Assembly (NCBI GenBank): GCA_010015655.1
Contig: ML976664.1
Location: 948,013 to 1,012,012 of the forward strand
From: Bimuria novae-zelandiae CBS 107.79
Taxonomy: Eukaryota > Ascomycota > Dothideomycetes > Pleosporales > Didymosphaeriaceae
Length of the DNA stretch: 64,000 nt
Direction of reading: 5' to 3'
Shown piece after piece: positions 12,035-23,484 of this stretch. Made by a program: the position numbers and the translations under genes. The notes below the pieces were generated by a model that had not been told where the DNA came from, ran no database searches, and worked only from the letters and a program-made list of their open reading frames with translations. How positions within the stretch are numbered: the stretch's first letter is position 1; the number at the start of each line of letters is the position of its first letter.

Positions 12035-13466
12035 TCACAGTCCCGCTTCATTCATCCCAATCCAACCGACGCGCACATTGCTAAACCACGCCTTCGCCGA
12101 CTGCGCTTCTCCAAGCAGATCCAGCGGATGTCCCGTATCCTTCGCGCAGGCTCCTCTCGACACCCCCGGCGCCGTCGGGCTTGCATCACTCGGCCAGTTC
12201 GAATCCAGCCACAGCATATGCCTTTCTTGGTCCTCGGTAATGGCGAAGACGAGGACCATACCGTGTGCAAGGGCTTTGCTTATACCCGCCATTCCACCCT
12301 TTTCAGTGAAAGTGTTCCGGTCGCTAAAAGCCGCCTTCTGGTTACGACAGAAGGAGTCGGTGATACCAGCAGATGGATCAACGGAGGGTATTGTGCTCGT
12401 GGTGTCAGATATGATGATGCCATTTTGGATGTACTTTCTCCGGAGGGCGATGAGTGTTCCCGAGTCTGTGTCGTCGCTCGTAATGAATTGCGTGATCACG
12501 GTGAACTTCTTGCTCGTATCGACCGTCTTGCCTGGGCCATAGAAGTTCTTGTTTCCCAAGCGGTAATTGTTCAAGTCACAGCCTGCTCTGTCGCATGTAG
12601 ACTCGCATGCTAGACCCTCGCAGCGCGTCTGAACGTCCACCGAGCACGGATGTGCAGTCAGTGCGTTAGCCATCGAATTCGCCTGCCAAATGTCGATTTC
12701 AGAACAGCAGGAGCCGAACTTGCCAGTCCCGCGGAAGACATCGCGGAGTGGATTGGGCTGCCAGTCTTCAACATTGGCCTAAAAATCCCCTAATCAGTGC
12801 CATCCCCAAAATCCCACAAGCATAAGCATAACTCACCTCCCCAGAAACAAACCTCAAATCTCTCGGACACCCCGCATCACAATACCCCGTCCCATACCCC
12901 GCGCCCGCCTTGTTACTCGGATACCTTCCCATCCCACCATCCTCGTCCATACCCACAAGATACAAACTCCCACTCAACCCACAAGGCAACCCGCTAGCAT
13001 CGACCTCAAACGCAATCTCGCGATTCAGCAGCTTCCACATCGCATACTTATCCCCATCCGCGCTCCCCTTGTCCAGGACAAACACCCTGCTCCCTACATT
13101 CTCCGAGTAATCCACCCGCGTCAGCCACGAAAGGGTGAGATTAGCACCTGAGGTTTTCACGCCGTACGTGCTCTCGTACGCCGCGCCGTCGAGCGCGCAG
13201 TTAGCGGCGCAGACGGCGCCAGATGGGCAGATAGTAGTGTTCCACGTACTCCACTCGTAGCAGTTTGTCCAAGTGTCTTTTTTGTGGAGCCAGCGCCATT
13301 CGGCATCCATGACGAGGGAGGTGTTGAGGGTGCGGCATGGGGCGCTGGGGCTGGCGCAGGTTGTGATGGGGAAGCGGGGGTGGAGTTCGGGTTCGTAGGT
13401 GCCGGTGTGTTGGGCGTCGACGAGATTATTGAGAAGGAGAAGGAAGAGGGTGAAGCTGGGTGACAT
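12035..13466 (-). CDS. GH7 cellulase-family protein with altered catalytic centre
   Basis: Exons 13466-12837 and 12778-12035 (58-nt intron, GTGAGT donor, TTAG end), 457 aa, no cellulose-binding module. GH7 enzymes are secreted cellobiohydrolases or endoglucanases that hydrolyse beta-1,4-glucan with retention. Signal peptide about 1-18, then family marks: EWRWLHKK, CALDGAAYESTYGV, LPCGLSGSLYLVGMDEDGG, YGTGYCDAGCPRDLRF, RLGNKNFYGPG, MLWLDS. The active-site segment reads CCSEIDIWQANS, while the family motif is E-x-D-x-x-E. The nucleophile (Glu237) and the Asp (239) are present, but the acid/base Glu is Gln242 (codon CAG). The stretch that normally holds the product-site Trp (367 in T. reesei Cel7A) reads FAITED, so that Trp is lost. 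His253 and Trp400 are kept. The frame is intact, so this looks like a maintained but catalytically altered or inactive member. Confidence 0.9.
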
Positions 13467-14580
13467 ATTGGGCAGATAGCTGTGGAAGGGGGAGATTGTG
13501 GGGTTGTATAGTTTGGGTGTCCATCTTATATGGAAATGCGTGCAGTGCCCCTTTCAGAAGGCTTCGCGCGATAGATTACTGTGAACTGATGTCTCTTTCG
13601 AGGGCGGACCTAGTTTGCCGTCGGAGGATTGGGGATATGAACTGGTGATGCAGCTTACGCCCCGTACCTTTAGAGGTTCTGACTGCGCTGAGTGCCGCCA
13701 GCATGCCCTTTCATCAGTCAGTACCTCAAACCAATTAACCAGAATTCCCTTTTGGTGGATTTAGTGTTCGTTCCATGCATTTCCGGTGAAGAAATCTTCT
13801 GGCAAAGACTTGATACCTGTTGCTGTGCTTGTGAGGATCGCGCGTACCGCATACCTATATATTAACTGTGGGGTAACCAACCGGAAGATAACGGGGGTAA
13901 TCTATAGGCAAGATCCCAAAGTACTTGTGACCACTGGCCAAGAACAACCATGAGGCGCAGCCATGCTTTCATCTAACGATTGGGAAGTCGAGAAAAATTC
14001 CATGAAGCAGCCTTTAGACTGGGCTGACACGCGCTGGTGAGAAACGTTTGATACTTCATACCGCTAGGGTATTGCCTCTCTTGCTACGACTTCAAAAAAG
14101 CTTGCTTTGCGATTGTGAAGAGTGAAGAACTTATATCGATTGATGGCATCGCCGGTGCTCTTCCTACATTTCTAATAGGATTCGTTTCGAACGACAAGAA
14201 CAGCCGGTGGGCACCAGACCTTTTTCAAATTCTGCGAAAGGAATTATTCAAGCATAATAGCGATACCGAGGTAAATTTTTTTTGAAAGACATTTGGAAGG
14301 TGGGTGAGGTAGGTGGTTGGGCTATTTGCGGCTGGGCCAGAAGGCGGGTCTAGCTCCACCGGCACTCACCAATCGTTCCTATCCAGCCCCAACCCAAACG
14401 GGCATCATCTTCCCTTTCCCTTCCTTCCATAAGTTTTTAGGAAATTATTAGGAAACTCCTTTACATCGCAGGAATAAGACTTATGTCGCGTACTCCATCG
14501 CAACAAGACACCCCTTTGCGTGTCCCATGGATCCAGCCCAGCGCTACACCTCAACACCAAAACCTCGTTAAATAATCAAC
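13467..14580. other. Intergenic, upstream of the GH7 gene and of a transposon
   Basis: No gene seen. The first few hundred bases are the presumed promoter of the minus-strand GH7 gene. AT content rises toward the transposon boundary at 14583. Confidence 0.5.
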
Positions 14581-14582
14581 TA

Positions 14583-16471
14583 CTCGCCCCACACGCCAAC
14601 CGGAGGTTGGCCCTGCGCAGCCCAACGTAACTTCGCAGCCCAATGTAACTTTGTATAGAGAATCAAAATTAATCCAGTCTTTTGACAGCGTAGACTTCAA
14701 TTATATAGGCTAATATACAGTAGAGTTGGTGTAGCAAGTAGGGCAGGATCTATAGTTATCTCTCTAAGAGATAGGACCTATCAGGGCTAATTTTATAGGC
14801 TCTATAAGTAGGCGTCCTTATACGTTTTTATAGCCTTTTAAGCAACCTTTTAAGCCTTAAGCTTTATACGTTAATTAATTACTTATTACGCTGCTTTAAT
14901 CGTTACTACGCTACTTTTTTATACTAGCCTTTTATCTTTAATTTGCCTTTTTTAGCGTTGTTAAGCTACTATAGTAATATTTATAAGGTCGCGCTAGGCT
15001 AGCGCGAGACTATCAATTAGCAATTACAAGCTTTCTAGGAATTTTATAAGCCTTTTACTTAATATATTACTTCTCTCTAGGGCGCGCGACATTTTTTGAT
15101 GCTGCCACTAATATACTATAGGTGTATTAGCGATAGGGCTCGAATCAATAGTAAATAAAACTAATAGGGATAGCGTCTAGATAGGTGCTGGCAGCTTCAT
15201 ATAAACAAGCTCTAGATTAAATAGAAAGATCCTAGCTTTCTCCTAGGCGCTTAGGATTATGCTACGCTTAAATATATCTATCCTAATCCCATGGATCGCA
15301 TGTAGAAATTCGACTTTATTAAAGTCTATACAGCTAGTTTAGGTGGCTATCTCTATAGCCTTTTTATAATTCTGCTTTAATAGCTGAAAATAGACGACGT
15401 CTAGAGGCTACAGATAATGTGATAAATATAGCAATAGTAAAAAGAGGAGTATCTTATAATTATTATAGAACTATATAAACTTAATAGTAAGGTGGCTACT
15501 AAATCTATTAAATATAAGTAATTACTATACGCCTTTCTAGCACGCGCGCGTTTATATTTAAAAGAACTTTAGCTACTCTATTAAGATAGAGTTATTAGCG
15601 TATCCTAATATTAATATAGCAATTATATAGCTATTAGGCAGCGCCGTATTTATATACTAGTAATAAAGGTAATTAATAGCCTATACGACGAGCATGGGTT
15701 CGAGTACCTCTCTATTACTAGAAATTAATTTAATACTCGTAATATAATCGCGCGACGTCTCTAACGCAGAGATATAAGGATAATTAAACTCTATAGTAAT
15801 AATTTATTAATTACTACTAACGCCTATGCGGAAGCCAGTTTCGTTTATATTATAGGTGTCTAATAGGGTGACGCCGTAGGTGTATATTACCTTTTTAAGC
15901 TTAATAAAATAATAGCTATAAGCTTTAAACGTTACTATTATTATATAATTAATATACTACGACTTCTGCTTTATACAGTAGTAGTCTGGATTTCTTAATA
16001 GCTATCGCGATAGCTAGTCCTTGCTAAGTAAGGGAGCTCTGCTATTAGGGTGCGCGCAATTAAGGATATATTAAGTAGCACCTTTTAACTATAGTATAAA
16101 GTATAGCATGCTAATAGTGTCGCAGCGACGTATATATAACTTTAGCGCTTTATCCTAGGTCTCTAAGAGTCGTAGATTCGTGCCGCTATAGTTATAATAG
16201 CTAATCCAGCCTCTAGCGCGCGCTCGAAGTCGCGAAACAGGCACGCTCTATTCGCGTGCTGCAGCTACAAAATTAGGTATTTCTAAGCTAGAAAAACTAG
16301 AGAGATAATTAGAAATACTCTACTTAATTTTATAGCTCTCGCCATAATATTTAGGCATAGTTGTGGGTTATTTATTAAGAAAATAGAAAAATCCGCGACG
16401 AAAAGTTACGTTAGGCTGCGAAGTTACGTTGGGCTGCGCAGGGCCAACCTCCGGTTGGCGTGTGGGGCGAG
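14583..16471 (-). mobile_element. RIP-degraded DNA transposon, Fot1/pogo-like size (1889 bp)
   Basis: Bounded by inverted repeats of about 68 bp (14583-14650 and 16404-16471) beginning CTCGCCCCACACGCCAACC; the first 58 bases match perfectly. Each end is flanked by TA (14581-14582, 16472-16473), the target duplication of the Tc1/mariner/pogo superfamily. Within each inverted repeat lie the palindrome CCAACCGGAGGTTGG and two near-direct copies of GCAGCCCAACGTAACTT, plausible transposase-binding sites. The interior is very AT-rich, dense in TAG/TAA and poor in CpA, so no transposase frame survives. Length and repeat length match fungal Fot1/pogo elements. Strand is a weak guess from a short MPKYYGES-like stretch on the minus strand near the right end. 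Confidence 0.85.
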
Positions 16472-16473
16472 TA

Positions 16474-17001
16474 GGTGCAGGCGCGATGATTGCCTGGACA
16501 CTGTCGAAATCAATCGCGATTCCGAAAAGGCAGCAGCGTCTCGTCAAAACTTGGAAATGCTCTGACCCCCTCGGGAGAATATATTATTGATGGCAGATTG
16601 AGGACTTGCTAGTGAGGGAGGAGGGATAGCGCGGTGCACAATACGATGCTGCGCAAGTTCATGTCTTCAGCAATTGGTCACTGAACGCCATGTGGCTGTC
16701 CATCACCTACTTCACCACAACACCAAACTGTCTTATACGAAAAGCGCGACTAATAAAGGCAATGAATACGAAAGGCACGCGAAATGAGGACGCTAAGATA
16801 TGAAGTTCTTTGCTCATTGGGTGGGGGCTGAGAACGTTTCCCACGACACCCTCAGCTGTACCTCGTATTCGACCGTGTCTTCTCTGGGCGGAAATAACGC
16901 CTTAAAGTAGCATGAGCGCGATATAGATACGAGGCTGTCACCTTGATATATGCACGTTTTGCGCGCCTTTTCTTGGATTCACCTGCGCCAAAACCTTCAC
17001 G
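16474..17001. other. Intergenic, promoter of the GPI-type gene
   Basis: No gene seen; unique, moderate-GC sequence between the right end of the transposon and the ATG at 17002. Confidence 0.5.
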
Positions 17002-18010
17002 ATGTATTTCAAAAAGTTTAGCTTCATATGCGCAGTTGCTGCATTTGCGAATGTTGTCCAAGGCGAAGCACTTGTAAAGCGAGAACGCAGCCCCACACTG
17101 GCGAAGCGACAGTCAGCATGTAAGCACAGAAGTTTCTTTTCGCCCCATAAACATAAGCTGATGGTCACATCTAGGTGACCCAGGATGGACACTCTGTGGT
17201 TCCATAGGACTTACCGACTACTGCGCGGAACCGGGTTACAAATGCTGCTCCATACTCGAATCGGCGCCTGAAGAAGCTACCTGCTGCGACTCGGGATACG
17301 CTGATCTAGGATACTACTGCTGCTCCGGATTCGGCTCATGTCAGATAGGAGAAACATGCATCGGCTGTAACGCCGACTCAGGAAGTCCCGGGACGACCGC
17401 AGAAACTCCTACTTTAGCGACAAGCACAACGCCTCTCACGACGCCTCCTCCTGAGTTGACGACGACGTTCACCCAAGTGACATATTATTACTGGACTTAC
17501 ACCATCACATAGTAAGCCATTCCGATCAAATTCATACCTCAATACTGCAAAAGCCCCCTGCTAACCTCGCACAGCTACTACTGGCAATACTACTGGATCT
17601 ACGTCCCAACTCTATCGGAAAGCAGATCCACGTCTAGCGAAGTCACCACCACTTACATCACCTCCGTCTACGCGGCCAACAGCGGCGACGCGCTATCATC
17701 CGTCGAGGCTATCACCGCGACACTATCGTATCCTACGCCCGACTCAGCAACCGAGCTTCCGCCGTTGGAGACATCGTCTGCTAAAGAAGAGAGCTCCACG
17801 TCGAGAAGCTCTATATCAATCAAATCGAGGACTACAACGATTTCAAGCTCGACTTCTTCTCCCGCTACTGCTTCGGCCTCGAGCAGGGTTACTGCGTTTA
17901 GTCCTGGTCCGGGGAATGGTTCAGCGCGGGTTAGTGCTTTAGTGGGTTCCTTGGGAGCTTGGTTGTTGAGTTTCGGGGTGGTCGTTGGTGCTCTTGGTGT
18001 CTTTTTGTAA
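17002..18010 (+). CDS. Cys-rich, Ser/Thr-rich GPI-type cell-surface protein
   Basis: Three exons: 17002-17119, 17175-17511, 17575-18010 (introns 55 and 63 nt; the second has CTAAC and GCACAG), 296 aa. A signal peptide (about 1-20) is followed by KR sites that may be cleaved by a Kex2-type protease (LVKRERSPTLAKRQSA). Next is a compact Cys-rich module with CDPGWTLC, YKCCS, ATCCDSGYADLGYYCCSG and ETCIGC (about residues 40-105). After a YYYWTYTITYYYWQYYW aromatic patch comes a Ser/Thr-rich stalk, and the chain ends GNGS plus a hydrophobic tail, as in GPI-anchored proteins. The paired CC spacing suggests a disulfide-knotted extracellular module; I cannot name the family. Splicing is fixed by phase, since the unspliced frame stops at TAG just after TYTIT. 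Confidence 0.8.
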
Positions 18011-18271
18011 TGTTTAACGCGGTAATGCGGGACGGAAGTAATACACGGGGCATGTGCGGACACGAGTTAACGCATCCTCTTTACACGAGAGGGACTGAAT
18101 ACCTAGGTAATTTGCGCAACAAGCACAATATCACGAGATGAAACAAAATTTGGACAACCGAGTAGCACGGTATTCTGGAATCCGGGATATGCTCTCCCCA
18201 CCGCCGTCATCTTACGCATATGCTAGTGTGTTACCCAGGATGAGCAATACACTAGCCGACTTTCGGCTTTA

Positions 18272-19588
18272 CTGTGGTATCAGGCAAAAGTGAGGTGAGT
18301 GGCCCGCGCACAACAGGGGTGTCGCCAAGATGCCGAGCCATGTAAATTTCGCACGCTTGTCCTCTTTTATGTATAAATTTCAGTACCTATTGTGACCACC
18401 TTTTGCATTAATTATAGCCTGGCATTTAGCTAGCATGCTTTTAATAAGCTCCTTAAATACTTTACTTCTAATTAAGTCCTACGCTTTCTATATAATATTA
18501 TGTAGCTAGCTATATATACGCTGCTTACCCCTAGGTAGATTAAAATAATACTACTTAATATAGTCCTTTATCTTATTCTATACTGCCTTAATTAGGTTAA
18601 GATCTAGCGAGAACGCTAGCTAAAAGATAAAATAAATTCCTCTTAATTAAAGCTCTTTAATTATGTAAGTAGCAGCGTGCCCAGGAGCGCTATCTTATAT
18701 AAATTAAAAATATAGATTAAGGCGTAGCTATCTATAAATAAGAGGTATAACTCTCTTATAATAGCTCTCCTTATTAATACTCTTCTATTTCTTCTTTTAG
18801 AATACTAACGGCTCCTTCGTCGTACCTAAGAAGTAACCCTAGAACATCTAGCTACGCTTCTTACGTAGTTTCTTAATAATATAGAAGGGATCTAATTCCT
18901 CTCTAGGGCGCCTAGTAACCCACTTCTTATAATACTAATTACTAGTCACCTAAGTTTCGTTACTCTAGAGGATTATATACTACTACTAGGAAGACTAGTT
19001 AGCGTAAGCTTTTACTTACGCGAGGCGTAGCTAACAATTCTTCTTAGTAAGAGGAGGCTTAATAAGAGTAACGCGGTAAGTATACCCCCTACTTTATAAA
19101 GTATTTTAAATTACGTATTTACTAACGCCCTAGTAAGTAAAGAGACCTTTTATAAGGCGTAGGAAACTTATTTACTTCCCCTCTTAAGAGGATTTAATAA
19201 ATTCTTTAAGCTAGTCTACTTATTTATTTATAAGGGAAAGTAGATAATTAGTACGCTTCTTTAGCGTAACGCGTGCGCTAGTAATTACGTAAGTAACTTA
19301 TTTCTTTAAGACCTTAAGAAGGTTAGTAATAAATAGGTAAGTATGCCTAGCTAGACGCAAGGTGCGTATCTAGAGGCGTTAGTTACAAGTAAGGTATCAA
19401 CGAGTTAGTGTTAATAGGGGAGACATTGTGGTGATGTTGTGGTGGACAGCACACGACAGAGGTACAAGCATTATCATATAAATTACATAGAGCTAATGGT
19501 ATTTCTGTTTAGTGGCGTCCGTTTTGTATCGAGTCAGGCATCCCTGCTGTGCGCGGGCCACTCACCTCACTTTTGCCTGATACCACAG
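18272..19588 (-). mobile_element. RIP-degraded Tc1/mariner-type transposon (1317 bp)
   Basis: Inverted repeats of about 50 bp (18272-18321 and 19539-19588) begin CTGTGGTATCAGGCAAAAGT; the first 41 bases are identical. TA dinucleotides flank both ends (18270-18271, 19589-19590). The 1.3-kb length is typical of Tc1/mariner. The interior is AT-rich and riddled with TAG/TAA, and any transposase (apparently minus strand) is destroyed. The repeat ends are well preserved compared with the interior, as expected if RIP acted on CpA-rich coding DNA. Confidence 0.85.
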
Positions 19589-20085
19589 TACGTTCACTTC
19601 TAGCATACACCCTGCGACATGGGCCCGGCAACCTCTACCGAAGACCATACAAGTTGTCTGTACTCCTTCCTTTTCTGCCTGAGTGGCCGAGGAGGTATAC
19701 ACAAGTTCTTTGATAATGGTGGAAATGAAGAACGAGCCTGCGTACCCGGTATTGACCATACCGAGATACCTCACCGTGCCGAGGCACTTAGCCGCGCGTC
19801 TGTCGATGCGGGTCATCGTCGCTGAGCCAGTGTCGGTTGAAAAGCGATAAAAAAGTAGTGCGTGGTCGTCTTCTATTGAGAACTTTGCCGTTTCGGGCCA
19901 TTTCCCACCGAGCATGACGGTGAGGACGTGTTCAGCGACAGGGTCGATGTGTGTCCCTGTGGTGCCGTTGTCGCTTCAATCATCTCGATCGTAAGACCGA
20001 CGGCTTCCTCGTTCGACGCCGTAGCTGGAATTTGATGGGAAATACAGGACGAGGTAATGAGAGGCAGATGCGCCATCGTATCCAA
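19562..20085 (-). pseudogene. Possible frameshifted gene remnant abutting a transposon
   Basis: Two adjacent minus-strand frames look protein-like: 20085 to about 19950 (contains SNEEAVGLTIEMIEATTA) and about 19960 to 19562 (contains AEHVLTVMLGGKWPETAKF and ALLFYRFSTDTGSATMTRI). They join well only with a one-base shift near 19955. The second frame ends inside the right inverted repeat of the 1.3-kb transposon; without that insertion it would stop about five codons beyond the TA. No family recognised. It could also be chance open frames. Confidence 0.25.
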
Positions 20086-20721
20086 TCATCAGTCTATGTC
20101 ATATCCGGCGTGTCTCCCTAGTTAAACTTTCCCGTAGTCTGAGATGCATAATTAATCCGCAGTGTTTCATCGCCCATTTCTGAAGCTGAGCATGCCTCCT
20201 ATAAATGACTGGTGTCTGTAGGTTCCATGTAGTTTTGTATTCTCGGCCTCTGCGTTGTGTATCTCCAAGTAACAGAGTTGGCACCTCTAGCCGTAATTCT
20301 CTGGATTTTGGCCCGCAATAACTTGCAGTTCAGATGGTTCAGAGCGACCGTTGAGTCAACCTCGTGGGGTAACCTTGGAAAGTGTCCGAGCTCGTAACTT
20401 GAGGAGAGGGGCATGCCAAGCCAATCGCGCGAATTGGAGTAGCAGTGAGGCTGGCCCTGACTTCTTCATGGATTCAAGGCTGCAAGTCCGGCGGTAGATC
20501 GTAATTTCAGGAGCTCACAAAAGAGACCCTTCTTTTCCTCGATTGAACCTGCATCCCCTCGTGACTCGCCCCTGCATTCTTTGACGAAGCGAGCCCGAAC
20601 CGCCAGTGACGTAGCCCTACACTCCCTGTAACTACTCCAGAACCCCGTACCCATTTACATAACGCTCACCACCGAATTCTCAAACCAACAGACCCACGAT
20701 AACACTCAATCACACATCAAC
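20086..20721. other. Intergenic, promoter region of the following gene
   Basis: No supportable gene. The last 100 bases are CA-rich, like a fungal 5' leader, and end in CATCAACATG at the next start. Confidence 0.45.
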
Positions 20722-21652
20722 ATGACTGCGAACCCACCTACGCTCATCAATCTGCCTCCTCCGCCCTCGGATCCGGCGACACCCAACGATGTCCCGTAAG
20801 GCAGACCTCATGCGACACTGGCGCGAACTAACATGGCATTTCTCTAGGGGCACCCCAAACTCGGCGACGACGACTATGTCCGAGTTATCCACAGTAGCTA
20901 TCAAGGACGGCCACCGCGGTCACTTTCCGCATCATCACCACCCAGGTGACGTCGAGCGTGCTGATCGCATTTCACGCTTGGCGGGGTTGGAGCGCGTAGC
21001 AGTATCCGGCCGCACTCCGCAAGGGTTCGGTCCTGGCGCTGCAAGCAACCCTCCGCCAGGCTACTTCGATGCGAACAACCAGCCTCAAATCTTCCGCGAG
21101 CGCAGCACCGTCGGCAGCGCAAGTGCAACAGGCAGCGTCGGAGGACGAACGACATGGGCGAGCGGCAGCGACGTGAACGATCCTGATCGCATGAGCGAGG
21201 ATCAGGACGCGGATAACTCCAGCGTCGGTGGCTTTAGCGACGAGGCTGCTTCCTTGGTAGGTTTCGGGGAAGGCGCGAGGACGCCAGCAAGACAACATAG
21301 CCAGCTCGGATCACCAGCCGTTGCCAAAGCGAGCGCCGTTCCAACCTACCTGCGCGAGCAAGCACCAGGTAGCCTAATGGCCGGCGCCAGTGTCCCGAGC
21401 AGCTCAGAATCGACTCAAACCGCCTCGAGCGTTGACCAGCAAAAGCAGGACGCGCAAGGCATGGACGACACGAGCTACGACGAAGCCGTGACTGACACCA
21501 CGAACCGAACACCACCCCTGACTGGCAATGGTCCCGGAGGCGCGAGTACTGCGGAGCAAGTCATTCGTGAGCGGATGCGTCAGCGCCAGGCTACTCAGGC
21601 CGCTGCTCCGGGTGGAGAGGCCATGGAAGTGGAGCCGCAGAATGAAAACTAG
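20722..21652 (+). CDS. Hydrophilic Ser/Gly-rich protein, function unknown
   Basis: Exons 20722-20795 and 20848-21652 (52-nt intron: GTAAGG donor, ACTAAC branch, CTAG end), 292 aa. Pro-rich start (MTANPPTLINLPPPPSDPA), a His cluster (HFPHHHHPGDVERADRI), a basic LAGLERVAVSGRTPQGFG segment, an acidic middle (DPDRMSEDQDADNSSVGGF), and a C-terminal stretch EQVIRERMRQRQATQ that could be a short helix, ending AMEVEPQNEN. No signal peptide, membrane segment or catalytic motif. The splice is supported by phase and an ideal branch site. Codon use and the intact frame say it is real; I do not recognise a named family. Confidence 0.72.
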
Positions 21653-22067
21653 GGCAGAAGGTTGTCTGAATGAACATGGAATGAGTGTCTCTGTCGCTAC
21701 CTTCGATGCTTTATTTGTTATTTCGAATAGGTTCTAGGACGACACAGGAGGCTACGATGGGGAGGTGTGCTTTGTTCGAAAATGGCGGCCGGTTCGCGGG
21801 TCTAGAAGCATGCAGCTTTTACTATGATATCACGAATAAATGAATTCGAAATGCAAAAGTTGTCTATGTTGTAGCATTGAGGTTGTTGAACTTCTACTGC
21901 GTCCATGAAACGCTAAACCTTTTCGAGGCTGGGGCTGGGGCTGGGGCCACCACGTGATCAGACGTGGCCCTAACCGAGCTCAGCAGCCCACAAGTGGTTT
22001 TTGAATCTCGCGACACCAATCCCGTTCACGAACTCATCCTGCCAATTCGACACACAACACCGTCGCC
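21653..22067. promoter_or_regulatory. Upstream region of eL29 with G-run tract and CACGTG
   Basis: Holds the 3' flank of the preceding gene and the promoter of the ribosomal protein gene. At 21927-21946 three GGGG runs and a GG are spaced by CT, a potential G-quadruplex, followed by the palindrome CACGTG (21951-21956) and CCCTAACC (21969-21976). CACGTG is a bHLH-type site and CCCTAA resembles sites bound by telomere-repeat factors at ribosomal protein promoters; binding here is inference. Confidence 0.35.
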
Positions 22068-22494
22068 ATGGCCAGTACGTAGTTGTCTTTTCAGAGTCGA
22101 TCGAGAGTTTGCCATGCTAACAACACGAAGAGTCCAAGAACTCGTCCCAGCACAACCAGTCGAAGAAGAACCACAGGAACGGGTACGCATCCTCCCTTCA
22201 CAAACCCTCGAATACGCATGGTATCCCGCGATGGCGCGCGCTCGCGGCGTAGAAAGCTTTTGATCACATGGGTAGCGAGTGCTAACGCCACCGCCTCTAC
22301 AGTATCAAGAAGCCCAAGACTCACCGATACCCCTCTCTCAAGGGCACCGATCCCAAGTTCCGAAGGAACCACAGGCATGCTCTGCACGGCACCATGCGCG
22401 CTCTGGTGCGCCATCTCACCAATCTCGAACAAGAACGATGACACTGACAACCTTGCAGAAGGAGGTCAAGGAGGGCAAGCGCGATGCGGCATAA
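22068..22494 (+). CDS. rpl29: 60S ribosomal protein eL29
   Basis: Four exons: 22068-22074, 22131-22182, 22303-22405, 22459-22494 (introns 56, 120 and 53 nt), 65 aa, the usual eL29 length. The spliced product starts MAKSKNSSQHNQSKKNHRNG, continues IKKPKTHRYPSLKGTDPKF and RRNHRHALHGTMRAL, and ends KEVKEGKRDAA: a small, very basic protein of the large ribosomal subunit. Exon 1 is only 7 nt (ATG GCC A), common in ribosomal protein genes with an intron just after the start. All three junctions are fixed by phase and by the conserved sequence. Three introns in a 198-nt coding sequence is intron-dense for this window. Confidence 0.95.
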
Positions 22495-23484
22495 GGAACG
22501 AACGATGACGGGCGCGGGGACGGCTTTCCATTCACCATGAACATTTGGCTGGCGTCAATGGCATAACGGTCTTCTATGGCGGCTTCGAGCTGATATCGGA
22601 AAGCGGTTCAGCATAGGAATGACGCGGCAATGAACAAGTCGAAAAGTCAACACGCCCGGGTATGTGATGTGTTTAGCTAACTGCAGGCACTCCCGTTTCA
22701 GCTACAATCATAGCTGTTCCTTCGGTTCATCGACGGACCAAGCGACAAGTTGGATTCACTTCCAAATGGCATTTGTGTGTACAGCACCAGAGCTTTCCCA
22801 TGCTCGACCTGCTGAAGGAAAATAATCGTGCCAAGATTAATACGTTATCATTACCAAACACTTGCCCTTTATTCCGTAACGAGCGGAGTGCATGGAGATG
22901 GCGTTACATACCTGATCTACACTTCTAGATCGTTGAAGGGGTTGACAACGGACGCAAGAAGCACTGGCTATTGCATCCACTGAAAGAAACTCGAGCAAGC
23001 ATAGGCGTAGTAGGTTAGAGCAATGCAAGCATGTCATCCTGACCTAGTAGTCATATGCGCAAGTCGTCCTTCCAATGTTGTGAAAGTTACACGTGAGCTA
23101 ATCAGCCTCATTCTTCGAGCAGCTCGCTGTTATCGCCAGGGACGGGCGCGCGGGGTACAACCACCTCTACCCACTTCGACATCCCACTTCCTAAACCCGC
23201 CTCTCGCGCTGCTTCGTCTCTCCGGAGGTGCAGCAGGAGCATCCGACAACAGCAGAACGACGTTCAAGCTTTTGATGCTCTTGCTACCTGCACCCCGGAC
23301 AGAAGCACAGCGCCGACCTGCATCCCTCAGCCGAACCTAGGTCCTGAAGTCTAGCCTGCTGTGCTCGTCATCTCTCTCGACCCTACAAAGGTTGTGCAGC
23401 ATCGCCTGTGCTCTTTCTTCTTCCTTTTTATTCCTTACAAATCCCTAGGTAGACTTGCTTCCCGACAACTTCCCCATACCCGAC
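22495..23484. other. Intergenic plus 5' leader of the AMMECR1 gene
   Basis: No gene recognised. The last 300 bases contain long pyrimidine-rich stretches typical of a fungal core promoter and leader. Confidence 0.5.
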
